Notes: generated by a model not told the origin, from the letters alone. 39,604 bases of DNA from Ruegeria sp. ANG-R (GCF_000813985.1 NZ_JWLJ01000018.1:1-39604); one strand, 5' to 3'; positions 17,621 to 27,040 are shown, counted from the stretch's first letter. Numbers and translations are program-made.

Positions 17621-18973
17621 CTGAGCGACGCAAAGACCTTGCCCAGCAGACTTTCTGCAACTCAGCCACAAGAAAGAAACGCGAACGAGTGCTACGTTTA
17701 GACGGTTTGGAACAAGCGTCTCGATCTGTTCGAATGCAATTGTCATGGACTAAACCGGTTGGCGTAGGTCCAAGTGGCTTCCTCGAACCAGGTGGTCAAC
17801 ACAAGGTCGATGTCGCCAGAAATGAGTATCAAATACGACGACGCTGATAAAATGTGACAGCTCTTACCCAATCGACCTATCACTACGACATTCAGGCCAT
17901 TACACGCAGCGTTTTGCATCTGTCCGGCGCAGGATCTCAAACAGCCCCGATATTTGTGTGAAGCATTTGAAATCATCATCTTGCTGCAAGAACCCACGCG
18001 AACACGAGTTTGCGGATATATCCCCCTCCGACAATAAAGGGTGGGATGCGGAGGGGGACGACACCGGACCAGAAGTGAGGCCAGCACCGGTGCGGGAGAG
18101 CCGCGCATCGGGCGATGGACGCGGTGGCGCTATCGATAAACGCGGTTTCTAAGAGGGACAAGCTCCATGACTTTATTGTTACCTCGACGTCCCACCTTTT
18201 GCATCGCTCAGAATCGGGAGCTTTTTCACGAATGACGTTCTGATTCCGTTTCTACACATGATATCAAGGAGGTCGCGTGTGAAGGATGACGATTTGTCAG
18301 AATCATCGAAGTCTTGTTCTTCGCGCGCAGCTATACAAAAACCTTCGCCACATATCTGCGACCGACGGCAGCGAGGGTCAACATCAACAAGCTGGGATCA
18401 TATTGTCGAGCGGAGGACGCCCGGCACGGCTGAGGAAATAGAACTGTTATCAAATAGGTGTTCGGTGACTTGGTCTCCTGCGCTGGAATTGCCAAATGAT
18501 CAACACGTGAACGACCCACTCGAACCAATCCAGCAACTATATCGGTGATAGTCGCCATCGGCGTGCGAGTTTCCTCGGCGCGGCGCTTTCTCATTACCCA
18601 AGCGCTCAGTTGAACAGGCCTGATCCGCTGCCGAGCCCGGATATTCTCTGATCGCCATTGGCCGCTACAACTCGTGTCTTCAATTGAAAGGGTGAGAAAG
18701 CCTCATGGCCGCGATCAAGAGTGTTGCGGGATAACCCCAAGGACATTGGGCACGGACACTTGTCGGGCTTCGATCTATGGGTGTGTTCGCGGGCAGCCTA
18801 CCAACGGCGCTTCAAATTGCGATTCTTTCCCCTTTTTTCACTTCCAATTGCGATGCTTTCTGGCCTCAACCCAGCAACAACGCCAGAAGACACAGAAAAT
18901 CAATGTGTAGTTGCAATACTGATATAGAGCTTTTCGCAAATCACACCCAGAAGCGAACAAAACGGGGCGCGAA
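17621..18973. other. 1.35-kb gene-poor region beside the IS3 remnant
   Basis: No intact gene. Short frames on both strands lack motifs. An inverted repeat TCCCCCTCCG (18021-18030) / CGGAGGGGGA (18049-18058), a perfect 10-bp stem with an 18-base loop, is present. The region is probably decayed accessory DNA. Confidence 0.5.
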
Positions 18974-19222
18974 TTGAACTCCTTTCGTTTGACACTGATT
19001 GCCTCGGTTCTGCTTATCGCGGAGACCGCAACATGCACGGGACTACCCTTTTCGGCTTTATTTGTTATTTCAACAATGTGCCTGGTAGCCGTGCCGCTAA
19101 GCAAAATTGCCGAAACGAAAGGACTTAGTTGGATGCAGGTAACGGCCTGGTCGCTTCTGTTCTGTGCGTCAATGCCAAGTTTTTGGATTTTATTGTATAA
19201 CTTTGGTTGGGCATATTACTAA
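18974..19222 (+). CDS. possible small membrane protein
   Basis: An 82-codon frame with a TTG start and only a weak GGGGCG upstream. The product has two to three hydrophobic stretches (about 5-20, 26-42, 55-78) and a WMQVTAWSLLFC segment. The composition is protein-like, but no family was recognised and the start is uncertain. Confidence 0.45.
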   Translation: MNSFRLTLIASVLLIAETATCTGLPFSALFVISTMCLVAVPLSKIAETKGLSWMQVTAWSLLFCASMPSFWILLYNFGWAYY

Positions 19223-19670
19223 ACAGTACTCTCGCACTTAATCGCGTCAAGTGAACGGTCACACACCGAGCATATTGAATTGATGACTGGATGCGGAGTT
19301 ATTGCCGAACCAACCACGTTTTACCGGCCCCAAAGCAGTTTGTGTGGCAGTTGGCATCGCCAATATTTCTGGTCGCGAACTCAACAGCCCGCACCGTCAA
19401 CGCTTTTTCTTTAATCCCGATATTTATCCTGCACCAGGTGCACCGCTTAAGACTACAATGCTTTTGTGCGCTTCGCTCGGTTTAAACCGAGGCCAGAAAA
19501 CAAATGTCGTTGATCAGCAAAGTCAACGGGCCAGCCTTGTCGCAATTCAACAGAACCCTACCCTGTCAGACCAGACCCAACATGCTCTAAACGAAATCAA
19601 TCGCCTGTCGACGGAATAACCTAAGCAAGACCTTCATCGTCAGATCGGTCATTGCGGTCCGAAAGTCGCG
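19223..19670. other. gap with one weak frame
   Basis: A 105-codon plus-strand frame (TTG at 19302 to 19619) reads plausibly near its end (NPTLSDQTQHALNEINRLSTE), but has no ribosome-binding site and no motif. It may be a gene fragment. Nothing else was seen. Confidence 0.35.
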
Positions 19671-19694
19671 CTTGCGCTACGCTTGTTGCGCAAG
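19671..19694 (-). terminator. hairpin after the choloylglycine-hydrolase-family gene
   Basis: CTTGCGC (19671-19677) and GCGCAAG (19688-19694) form a perfect 7-bp stem with a 10-base loop, 32 bases past the leftward gene's stop. A U-tract is lacking. Confidence 0.45.
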
Positions 19695-19726
19695 TGTCAG
19701 ATTGGTCTGATAGAGAACAGATACCG

Positions 19727-20839
19727 CTAGTCGACCGCAATAATCTTGATGTCTTCTTCGCGCGCTTCATCTAGCGGGCGAACAACAGGTATCCCGCCAA
19801 GTGCACTGAAGTCGATTTCAGAAAGATCGATCATCCGAACTCGTCTATTAAATTGAGTATGATAGTAGTATTGTAGTTCCTTCATGTCCGCTGCGCTGGT
19901 GAATTGTGTTGCACTTAGAACGAGGCCCGGAAGGCCATGAATTTCGTCTTCGGAGACTGCATCAACAGGAACGTTGAAATTATCGAGTATGCGAAACGCT
20001 TCACGCACAGTATCGCTACCACCTTCGGTCAGCCGTGCAGTCTGCGAAAATGCCACGGCACGTACAAAGCGTGACGGGGGCGTGAAATCCCCCGGAAGGC
20101 CAATCATGCCACTCCCTGCGCCCAGGGGGGCAAACGACTGCCCTTCCAATTCCCTCTCGGGCAACCCGGTAGCCTGTAAATTCAAATAGTTTCGCAGATT
20201 GGTCATGTGCCAGTCGTATGTCGGGGAGTTCGTAATGACACCAAGTGGGGCGTCGTATAGCATCAATTGCTTACCAACGACCTCTATTACCAACCTGTCT
20301 CCTGAAGAATCCGCCACAAAGAAATGAATAGGCGCCGGGAAGCCAAGCGCCTCATCCTCAACCGAAACAATTTGCACCTCGGAAATACCCTCGCGAGCCT
20401 CAGACACTGTGGCGAAATTCGACAATATGTAGCCTACCACATCAGAGGGCGATAGTGATCTGGCGCGAGATTCCGGATTGAATTCTGGATAGTCAGCAAA
20501 TCCAGGTAAATAGAAAACCCCTGCGGATAACCCGGCTTCGTTCATGCCATCCGTGGCAGTCAGCCTGCCAAGGCCAACTATGGAGACGTAGCCGTAGCGA
20601 ACAGACCAATTTGCACCTTCGTTGCCATCTGGCATGATCGAAGACATCTCGTAGCCGGGTGGCACAATTGCAAGCTCTGGAAACAGATCAAAAGAGCCCC
20701 ATTCCATTGTTCTTGCTCTAACGGTTGTTCCATCCTCACCGAATAGCATGATGCCTGTGCAAGCGTCAGCCATCGAGTTAATTGAAAATATGGAAATGAG
20801 CAGTATACAAAGTGGATTGCGAAAATACTTCTTCAACAT
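19727..20839 (-). CDS. exported choloylglycine hydrolase / penicillin V acylase-family Ntn amidase
   Basis: A 370-residue protein. The signal peptide (1-26) ends ADA before Cys27, which becomes the N-terminal nucleophile after cleavage, as in this family of N-terminal-nucleophile amidases. Other expected features: RARTMEW (Arg kept; the usual Asp after RTM is Glu), GMNEAGLS, the Asn in ITNSPTYDW, and a late Arg in PSRFVRA. Known members hydrolyse linear C-N amide bonds in bile-salt conjugates, penicillin V or N-acyl-homoserine lactones. In a free-living marine bacterium a periplasmic AHL or other acylamide substrate is more likely than bile salts, but this is inference. The ATG at 20839 is preferred to an upstream one (20908) for the signal peptide and the GAGAAG upstream. 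It stands alone. Confidence 0.88.
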   Translation of the reverse strand: MLKKYFRNPLCILLISIFSINSMADACTGIMLFGEDGTTVRARTMEWGSFDLFPELAIVPPGYEMSSIMPDGNEGANWSVRYGYVSIVGLGRLTATDGMNEAGLSAGVFYLPGFADYPEFNPESRARSLSPSDVVGYILSNFATVSEAREGISEVQIVSVEDEALGFPAPIHFFVADSSGDRLVIEVVGKQLMLYDAPLGVITNSPTYDWHMTNLRNYLNLQATGLPERELEGQSFAPLGAGSGMIGLPGDFTPPSRFVRAVAFSQTARLTEGGSDTVREAFRILDNFNVPVDAVSEDEIHGLPGLVLSATQFTSAADMKELQYYYHTQFNRRVRMIDLSEIDFSALGGIPVVRPLDEAREEDIKIIAVD

Positions 20840-21995
20840 GTCTGATCTTCTCGCTCGCATTTGTTTGAATTTAGGAACGTTTGTATTCGCAGTGGGCATT
20901 GCCGGCAACCAGAGAGATCTTGTTCGTTATGTTTGCTTACCTTTGGGTCGGCTTCGAAGGCGCTTCCCCAGCGTCATCAAGATGCAAGGGTTGCTTCGCG
21001 CACGAAGACGCAGACGCGTAGTTGGCGCAACTCTTTTCCCGAAAATCCGGATCTCAGGCGACGTTTCAAGATCATTTGGACGAGCAGTTCGTCGGCGAGT
21101 TGCGCGTTCATTTACTCGTCGACTGATCGACCGGCCTCAGCGCAATACCGGAGGAGATTCGAGAACTCCGGTCACTGGCTCTATTTCCGATGGTCGGTTG
21201 GTGACTTGATCACCGCCATTCTGGTGCTCAAGGCATAAGCTGCGTCGGTGATTGTTCTTACATCCACAACTGCAATTCAGCGAGCCTGCAAGTTCCCACA
21301 AACCTTGAGCGTCGGCTTTTGGCTGGAAGTTGTTCCATATATTACGTCGCTGGACGACCCGAGCCTGTTTTACCCTGCGCAACCAAAGAAAAACGAGCAT
21401 CAGAATCCGCGCAACCTGTTGCAGCTGGTACAATGGCGCAGCGCCTGTATTGGTGGCGCCGCTGCTTAGTAACAAAGCCAGGCTCTATCATCGCGATCTG
21501 TTCCTAATCGCGTACACGTATCGTGGGGGCAACAGGACTAGCACGCGGGTGGATTTCGTCGATGCCCGCATGCAACAATAACAGGTCAGCACTTCGACAC
21601 CGCAAATAAGCGCAATTTATTGGAACCTGACAACGAAGTTTTGCGGTCGGGGCTCTCTGCTCTGGCTGCCATACTGAGCTAAAGCGAGTCCAAGCTCTTC
21701 GGCATTGATTTTACTGGAGATCGTTCTAAACAAGGTGCTGTCTTTGTAACGGCGACATTGGAATAGCCAGGAGTCTACAACCGGCAATAAATGATCTCAG
21801 AGGTCGTGGATACCACATTTGCCCGCACCGCGGAAGGTGAGTGGATTGACCGGCTGCCAGAGAGTATCGACGTACCAACGATTCTTCGTCACATCAATTC
21901 CACCGAATTCATTGACCTGTCCGGGTCTTACAATTCCCTGACAGATAACAATCATCTGGCACTTAGAGTCCGATCGTTTCTACAAGGAGAACCCA
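20840..21995. other. 1.15-kb gap, no supported gene
   Basis: Overlapping short frames on both strands without ribosome-binding sites or motifs. The stretch 21791-21990 reads as MISEVVDTTFARTAEGEW... in one frame and looks mildly coding-like, but it runs into the SnoaL-like gene in the wrong frame, so it may be the remnant of an upstream gene. Confidence 0.4.
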
Positions 21996-22829
21996 ATGAA
22001 ACACCTACGCGCAGCTACCGCGGCCCTGATTACGCTGGCGGTTCCAGCCTTCGCGGGCGAAGAAGAAAACAAAGTTATTGCCGTTCGCGCCCTGGTCGAA
22101 ATGTTTGATGCTCAGAACATTGGACTTGTCGATGAGCTATACCACCCTGACTATATCCAGCACTCGCCATCGATCGCAGATGGGCGTGAAGGCATCCGCG
22201 CCGGGGTCACCTTGATGAAGGAGAACGGAATTAAACCGCAACGTGAAATCGCGCGTGTGCTTGCTCAAGGCGATCTCGTAGGCATCCAGGCAAGGGTTAG
22301 CTTTGGCGAAGATAAAGCCATTGTTGGTGACATCTTCCGTTTTGAGGATGGCCAGATTATCGAGCATTGGGACACGACCCAAACCGAAGTGCCTCAGTCT
22401 GAAACCGCGAACGGTAACTCAATGATTGATGGCGGCGGCGACATGGACAAATACGTCTCGACCATGGACCTGGCCCGCAACACGATGAACGCGGTTCGCT
22501 TCTTTGACACAGGCATCGCAGGCGACGTTAACACCCTCAAAGAACTGTTCGGTGCGGAGTACATTCAGCACAATCCCATGGTACCCAATGGTATCGAACC
22601 TATCTTTGGCTTCTTCAAAGACAGTGATGGAACCCTCGGCAATGTCACTGTGCACCAAACGATTTCGGACGGAGACCTAACCATGGCCTTAGTCGAATAC
22701 GCGGATTGGGGCAATGCGGTGATCGAGATCGTGCGTCACGACGAAGAAGGCAAGATCGTGGAACATTGGGATATTGTCCAAAAAATCCCAACCGAAGAGG
22801 AATTTGCGCACGAGAATGGCATGTTCTGA
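21996..22829 (+). CDS. exported tandem SnoaL-like (NTF2-fold) protein
   Basis: A 277-residue protein with a signal peptide (MKHLRAATAALITLAVPAFA, cleaved before GEEE) and two consecutive SnoaL-like domains. Domain 1 (about 25-135) has YHPDYIQHSPSIADGREGI and DIFRFEDGQIIEHWDTTQ. Domain 2 (about 155-265) has FGAEYIQHNPMVPNGIEPI and RHDEEGKIVEHWDIVQ. The YIQH and EHWD motifs mark the polyketide-cyclase/NTF2-like superfamily. Single-domain versions are common; the exported tandem form suggests an internal duplication and an extracytoplasmic ligand or enzyme role that is unknown. AAGGAG sits 6 bases before the ATG, and a strong terminator follows. Confidence 0.88.
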   Translation: MKHLRAATAALITLAVPAFAGEEENKVIAVRALVEMFDAQNIGLVDELYHPDYIQHSPSIADGREGIRAGVTLMKENGIKPQREIARVLAQGDLVGIQARVSFGEDKAIVGDIFRFEDGQIIEHWDTTQTEVPQSETANGNSMIDGGGDMDKYVSTMDLARNTMNAVRFFDTGIAGDVNTLKELFGAEYIQHNPMVPNGIEPIFGFFKDSDGTLGNVTVHQTISDGDLTMALVEYADWGNAVIEIVRHDEEGKIVEHWDIVQKIPTEEEFAHENGMF

Positions 22830-22838
22830 TTGGCTTTC

Positions 22839-22862
22839 GAGGCAACCCAATCTGGGTGCCTC
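22839..22862 (+). terminator. terminator of the SnoaL-like gene
   Basis: GAGGCA/TGCCTC and CCCA/TGGG pair into a 10-bp stem with a single bulged A (22845) and a 3-base loop, starting 10 bases after the stop and followed by a modestly T-rich stretch (CTGCTTTCTGG). Confidence 0.65.
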
Positions 22863-22958
22863 ACTGCTTTCTGGTTCGGTCCGAATCGGCCTGATTTCTA
22901 CCGGCCTGGAGAAATTGCAACGTGGTGCGACGGTGGGACAGCCTCAAAACGCCGCACC

Positions 22959-23432
22959 TCAGTTTGAGGGGGATTCGTCGCCGGATTGATATCCTTTCAT
23001 GACAATAGCACACCCGTGCGTGCCAGAATGATCTCTGATAATTTGACCCTTTGCCTTATTGCACCAGTACTTTCCATCATCCTGAGCGACCAAACGAATT
23101 GACTTCTCAAAGTAACTTCGCTCAATTCGATCTTTTGCCAAAGCAAACGCGGACGCACCTCCCATTCCAATAATCAAGATCAAAACGGCACCGAACTTAA
23201 GACGGTCCAATTTCCGCCCTCTATCTCTTTGTTCGAGGCGCTGCACAAGTTCAACCAAATTCAGACGAGTGCTTTCGATGGACGCTTCACGTTTCTCACA
23301 GCTGGAACCATCCTCGCTGTATCGGGAAAATAGATCAGAAACAAGAATCCGGGTTTCGCGGGTTTGATTTGCCAGTTCCAATAGGGCATCGACGATTTTG
23401 TCGATGTCGGTGGTTGGGGGTGTGTCATCCAT
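22959..23432 (-). CDS. single-pass membrane protein with N-terminal helical domain
   Basis: A 157-residue protein. An acidic/polar N-terminal part (1-75) predicted as helix or coiled coil (STRLNLVELVQRLEQRDRGRK) precedes one transmembrane segment (about 79-100, FGAVLILIIGMGGASAFALA). The C-terminal part (about 105-157) has two cysteines (YWCNKA and HGCAIV), which fits an N-in, C-out topology with a small disulfide-bonded periplasmic domain. No family was recognised. The ATG at 23432 has only a weak ribosome-binding site. Confidence 0.6.
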   Translation of the reverse strand: MDDTPPTTDIDKIVDALLELANQTRETRILVSDLFSRYSEDGSSCEKREASIESTRLNLVELVQRLEQRDRGRKLDRLKFGAVLILIIGMGGASAFALAKDRIERSYFEKSIRLVAQDDGKYWCNKAKGQIIRDHSGTHGCAIVMKGYQSGDESPSN

Positions 23433-24070
23433 TTTTGACTGCCTATAGCTCCAGGTACATTCGTATTACCAATTTCTCTTATTCCACTTTGTAAACAGTC
23501 TGTGACTTTGAGTTGCTTCGAATATTATGACCTGCTGATCGGACTTATTCCGGTATTCTGCGCCGCTTCCCCTTCGAATGCGATAGGGCATCTCCTGCGC
23601 ACCGCCAAGCGTCTTTGGAGCAGATAATAAAAGTCGTGGATTCGCTTGAAAAATGCCAGCACCGTCTTGGTGTATTGGCTATGTCGTCCGAAGACGTGAA
23701 TAGGGCCGCGGTAGCGAGAGTGATGGTTGCCAAGAAGACCATAGGATATATCATATAAGATTTTGATGTTACGCTAGAAATTTGGACGCCGAAATATGAT
23801 CTCGATGCGGTTCCCAAGTTAGTAGCGACACTCGGATTCCGCCCGAATAAATCAGCCTAAGTCAAATTACCATATGGTCGCAACTGAGGCGATAGACGTA
23901 AACTCGACGAGGCCGAGGTAACGTTCGGAGGTTTTGTCGTATCACAGGGCGAGCGGGTCTCGATCGCAGATACCATCTTAAGCCACGGCGGAACGGCATT
24001 TGGGTGTCCTTTCTGTCAGCACGCCATTGGGAGAAGGCTGTCTTTTGCAGTCATCGACGCGCTTTTGATC
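23433..24070. other. gap of probably decayed DNA
   Basis: No intact gene. On the plus strand near 23920-24110 one frame reads coding-like (VVSQGERVSIADTILSHGG..., with a CPFC pair) but is broken at both ends. Confidence 0.35.
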
Positions 24071-24289
24071 TCAGAGCATCAAAGCACTCTTTGTCTCGCG
24101 TCGTCGCAGTCCGCGACTGGCGCAGTGAATGCCAGGTTCGTGCCGGTTGAAGGTACGATGGACCTTTCGGCAAGACACGAAAAGCGCTGCCGCCATACCG
24201 CTGATCGAGTACCCCTCCGTGTAATGCATGCCGTAAAGTTTGCGCTGCATTTTCTCTGGCAGCATTGGTTGCTTGGCCAGAATATCTTC
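24071..24289 (-). pseudogene. possible remnant of an ECF-type sigma factor, region 4
   Basis: The leftward frame reads EDILAKQPMLPEKMQRKLYG, then MHYTEGYSISGMAAALFVSC and RKVHRTF. This resembles sigma region 4 of ECF factors: the LPxxxRxxFxLxxxEGxSxxEIAxxLxVSxxTVxxxx helix-turn-helix pattern. No region 2 is visible upstream, where a TGA interrupts the frame, and the tail is not typical, so any gene is truncated. The resemblance was judged by eye and could be coincidental. Confidence 0.35.
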
Positions 24290-24457
24290 TCATGTATTTC
24301 TCACTGCTATAATGGGCGCACATCCTTCTTACCGACGGCGATCGATGGCGACTGTTGAGGGCGAGAAGGCTTTGAAGTTTTATAGACAAACAAAGCTGTG
24401 CTGTCGTGTTTGGATGAGATAGGTGTAGCGAGATATGCTACTAAACAGATACCAACA

Positions 24458-24883
24458 ATGAATTTGAGCTACTTCGGAATTGCTGTTGCGATATTGGCCC
24501 TACCAGCGTTTGCAGATGAGTGTCCAAACATTGAAATCGGAGAAGAGAGGTCGCTTTCTGACATTCCAAAGCAATGGCCAGAGGATGTTCCACGACCCAC
24601 AGAGTTGAAGAATATCGGTGGATTGCTTTCAAAAAACGAGAGGAGCTGCACAGTTGACCTTTACGGACGTATTGCTGATCCTGGCGAACAGTTTCTGATG
24701 CAGTACGAAACAGAGCTTGTTAGCGCCGGTTTCGAATTGCAGGATCAGTATCAAATTGGCGATCGCCTCACGTTGAGGTTCGAAAGGGAGGATCTAAATC
24801 TCGTTGTTGGATCGAGTGTTGTAAACGCACGAACAGACAACGAGTACACCGAGCTGGGCTTGGTCCTTACAATTCCAAACTAA
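24458..24883 (+). CDS. small exported protein, unknown function (first of three)
   Basis: A 141-residue protein with a signal peptide (MNLSYFGIAVAILALPAFADE). The mature part includes a proline-containing segment (PKQWPEDVPRPTELKNIGG), two cysteines (DECPN and RSCTVD) and an alternating-strand C-terminal half (FLMQYETELVSAGFELQDQY, RLTLRFEREDLNLVVGSS). The ELVSAGFELxxxxxxGxxLTLRFxR pattern is like small exported alpha/beta proteins of unknown function. The ATG at 24458 is chosen over 24398 because it starts the signal peptide. It is followed after 15 bases by the SH3-like gene in the same direction. Confidence 0.65.
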   Translation: MNLSYFGIAVAILALPAFADECPNIEIGEERSLSDIPKQWPEDVPRPTELKNIGGLLSKNERSCTVDLYGRIADPGEQFLMQYETELVSAGFELQDQYQIGDRLTLRFEREDLNLVVGSSVVNARTDNEYTELGLVLTIPN

Positions 24884-24898
24884 TACGGAGGCATGCTC

Positions 24899-25273
24899 GT
24901 GGTCATGATAAGAGTTATATCGGTGCGCGCGTGCTGTCTCATGGCAGTTTTGCTGGCGTTTTGTCCTGCGATTGCGACTGCTACTGCAGATGAGCCCGAG
25001 ATATGGCGTGTCGCTGGTGTGGGCGATCAGGACTCGCTAAACGCGCGCACAGGTCCGGGTACACAGTATCAAATCCTTGCGACCTTGCCACATGACGCAC
25101 GTCAAATACGCACGATAACCTGTGTGCCCACGGTAACGCAGCAACAGTACTTTGCGATGACAGATGAGCAGGTTGATATTCTTTCTGATCAACCGCATTG
25201 GTGCCTTGTTGCCTGGCATGGCAAGCAACTGGGTTGGGTCAACGCCTCATTTCTGGTGGAAGATGAAGACTGA
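24899..25273 (+). CDS. exported bacterial-SH3-like protein
   Basis: A 124-residue protein with a signal peptide ending in the ATATAD region. One bacterial SH3 domain follows, with LNARTGPGTQYQILATLPHD and ending WCLVAWHGKQLGWVNASFL, the classic SH3b pattern (LNVRsGPgtsy.v...l..G..v...W..v...g..GWV...yL). An insertion with two cysteines (TCVPTV...HWCLV) sits between the strands. SH3b domains bind peptidoglycan or protein partners in the periplasm. GTG at 24899 is preferred because GGAGG is at good spacing; ATG at 24893 would be too close and ATG at 24905 somewhat far. It is probably cotranscribed with both neighbours. Confidence 0.75.
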   Translation: MVMIRVISVRACCLMAVLLAFCPAIATATADEPEIWRVAGVGDQDSLNARTGPGTQYQILATLPHDARQIRTITCVPTVTQQQYFAMTDEQVDILSDQPHWCLVAWHGKQLGWVNASFLVEDED

Positions 25274-25319
25274 TCAACGCGGATCAGATTTGATTTGAGT
25301 ATTTGTAAAGGAGTAGAAA

Positions 25320-25859
25320 TTGGTCTCAGGATATTTGACACTCGCACTTTGCCTGAGCGTTCCCATGACCGGAAATGCTCAGGAGCTGGATGATTGCCCC
25401 GTCGGAGAATGGCAGATCAACCCTCAGGATTTTGCGGGACAATATCAAGACGTCACAGGTGCCGACGACGCTCGTGTTTGGGGCGTAGCAGATTTTGTCA
25501 TAGAGCCATCTGGTGAGGCGGCCTTTTATCTCAACGAATTCACGATTCGCACCAAAACCGGAGATCAACCCGCCACGGAGATCGTGATGAATGGGCAAAG
25601 TGACCTGACGACAGTCTTCGGTGGAAATGTGTTTAATTCCAATGTGTCAAACGTCGATATCACTGCAACAGTATCGTTCCCGAACATCCCAGATATGCCA
25701 GCCATGACTATTGATGTAACCCCTGAATTTATTGAAATGTCTGGTGGCCTTTTCTTTTTCGGAGCTGCGGGAAATTATGTTTGCAACGCGCACGAACTCA
25801 TTTTGCTTCCTGCAGATAATCGCACCGCCCCCACCAGTTGGGCACGCTGGGTCGAATAG
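25320..25859 (+). CDS. exported protein, unknown function (third of three)
   Basis: A 179-residue protein starting with TTG (AGGAG 7 bases upstream) and a signal peptide ending TGNAQ. The mature part is strand-rich (VADFVIEPSGEAAFYLNEF, TATVSFPNIPDMPAMTIDV, EFIEMSGGLFFFGAAGNYVC), with cysteines near the start (DDCPVGEW) and the end (YVCNAH). This suggests a lipocalin- or beta-barrel-like fold closed by one disulfide. The opening CPVGEWQINPQDF is reminiscent of small secreted proteins that begin C.vG.W, but no named family could be assigned. It lies 46 bases after the SH3-like gene and completes a three-gene exported set. Confidence 0.7.
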   Translation: MVSGYLTLALCLSVPMTGNAQELDDCPVGEWQINPQDFAGQYQDVTGADDARVWGVADFVIEPSGEAAFYLNEFTIRTKTGDQPATEIVMNGQSDLTTVFGGNVFNSNVSNVDITATVSFPNIPDMPAMTIDVTPEFIEMSGGLFFFGAAGNYVCNAHELILLPADNRTAPTSWARWVE

Positions 25860-26722
25860 CGTGAACATCAAGGAAATCAGACTCCAGGGCCTGTACCGGT
25901 AGTCTCGATCGCATCAGGTCGAGAGGTCTGGCAGCAGAATCTACGTTACAGGCTGGGGTGTTCACGGCGATATGACAGCTCGCGCATCCGACCAAGGCCA
26001 AAGTATCGCAATTATATCTGGTCGTTTGACTAAGTTCGTTGTCGAACCGACGATGGCATAACCTTTCGGTCTCTGAAGGTCATCAATGAGCACAGGCAGG
26101 AATGTCTGGGGATCAGGGTCAAGCGGAAGCAGAACGCGACCAATTTAATCGATAGCTTGGTGGATCAATTCATACATCGCAGTACAACTGCCTTCATCAG
26201 GTTTGGCAACGTATTACATGAGGTCCGATCAGCAAGATCGGTATGAGGTCATTGTCAAGCTCGGGTTTTTCAGCACGATCGAATGCGGATCAGTTCGCCA
26301 TATTGGTCAACAACCAACCCCTTCCGTTACAAACCAGAACACCCTTTTGCTACTCCCACCGTCCTTTCAACACGACCTGGTGACCGTCGAGCGGAAAGCC
26401 TGGATACTATTCAACATGTGTACTCGGTCAACACCTTAGACTGGCATAAGCATAGGTAAGGCGCGTGTAGCCTTCATCGATCGAAACGCTCTGAGCCCAT
26501 GCGACCTTCAGCAGTGCACTTGTTCATTTCCGCGCGGGGTTTTTAGCGCCCCCCGCCCCGAAGGTCCCATGATGCGCTTTGTCCGAATGTCAGTTATGAC
26601 GCAGTTTGCCCAGAGCGTTATTCGCGGAAGGTCTCCAGTGCTGAGAACATTTGTTGCCAAACGAACAGGCTTGACTGCACCGGAAGTGAAACTTATTTGT
26701 TACGGTAACCTTGAGGTTACCA
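25860..26722. other. 0.86-kb gap with a decayed reading frame
   Basis: No intact gene. On the minus strand 25962-26210 is a coding-like fragment (listed separately). A GCGGGG/CCCCGC inverted repeat near 26534-26556 may be a weak terminator. Confidence 0.5.
25962..26210 (-). pseudogene. coding-like fragment of an unidentified gene, one internal stop
   Basis: The leftward frame reads VAKPDEGSCTAMYELIHQAI, then after a D the stop TAA, then IGRVLLPLDPDPQTFLPVLI and DDLQRPKGYAIVGSTTNLVK and onwards to a TGA. The amino-acid composition and the length with only one internal stop suggest a decayed gene. I could not identify the family, so no function is claimed. Confidence 0.4.
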
Positions 26723-27040
26723 ATGAATATCTCGCCCAAACAAGAGTTGGTTTTAGACGCGCTTGGCAATACCGTACGCCGAGACATGCTGGGAAAGCTT
26801 GCGGAAAGGCCGCATAGCGTCTCAGAACTTGGAGCGTACTATCGCATGTCGCGACCAGCGGTTTCCAAACATCTCAAAATCCTGTGCATTGCCAATCTTG
26901 TTCAGGCGAAATCCGTGCAGAACCGCAACGAGTATAGCCTCTTGCCAGAGGGTTTTGAGGAAGCGCGTTCCTGGTTGGACGCGTTCTGGGATGTCGCACT
27001 GAACCGATTGGCCATGGTCGCCGAAAACAGCGAGGACTAA
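26723..27040 (+). CDS. ArsR-family transcriptional regulator
   Basis: A 105-residue winged-helix protein of the ArsR/SdpR type: LDALGNTVRRDMLGKLAERP (helices before the DNA reader), then SVSELGAYYRMSRPAVSKHLKIL (helix-turn-helix) and a wing with VQNRNEYSLLPEGFEEARSW. It lacks the ELCVCDL metal site of ArsR/SmtB, as do the SdpR-like members found next to SRPBCC genes. The ATG at 26723 is chosen because GAGG precedes it at about 6 bases; the alternative TTG at 26711 is part of that region. Its stop abuts the AHSA1 gene's ATG, so it probably autoregulates this three-gene operon. The ligand is unknown. Confidence 0.88.
   Translation: MNISPKQELVLDALGNTVRRDMLGKLAERPHSVSELGAYYRMSRPAVSKHLKILCIANLVQAKSVQNRNEYSLLPEGFEEARSWLDAFWDVALNRLAMVAENSED

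Noticed and set aside
20748..21209. 153-codon plus-strand frame across the Ntn-amidase start
   Set aside because: Overlaps the signal-peptide end of a well-supported gene, is arginine-rich, and lacks a ribosome-binding site.
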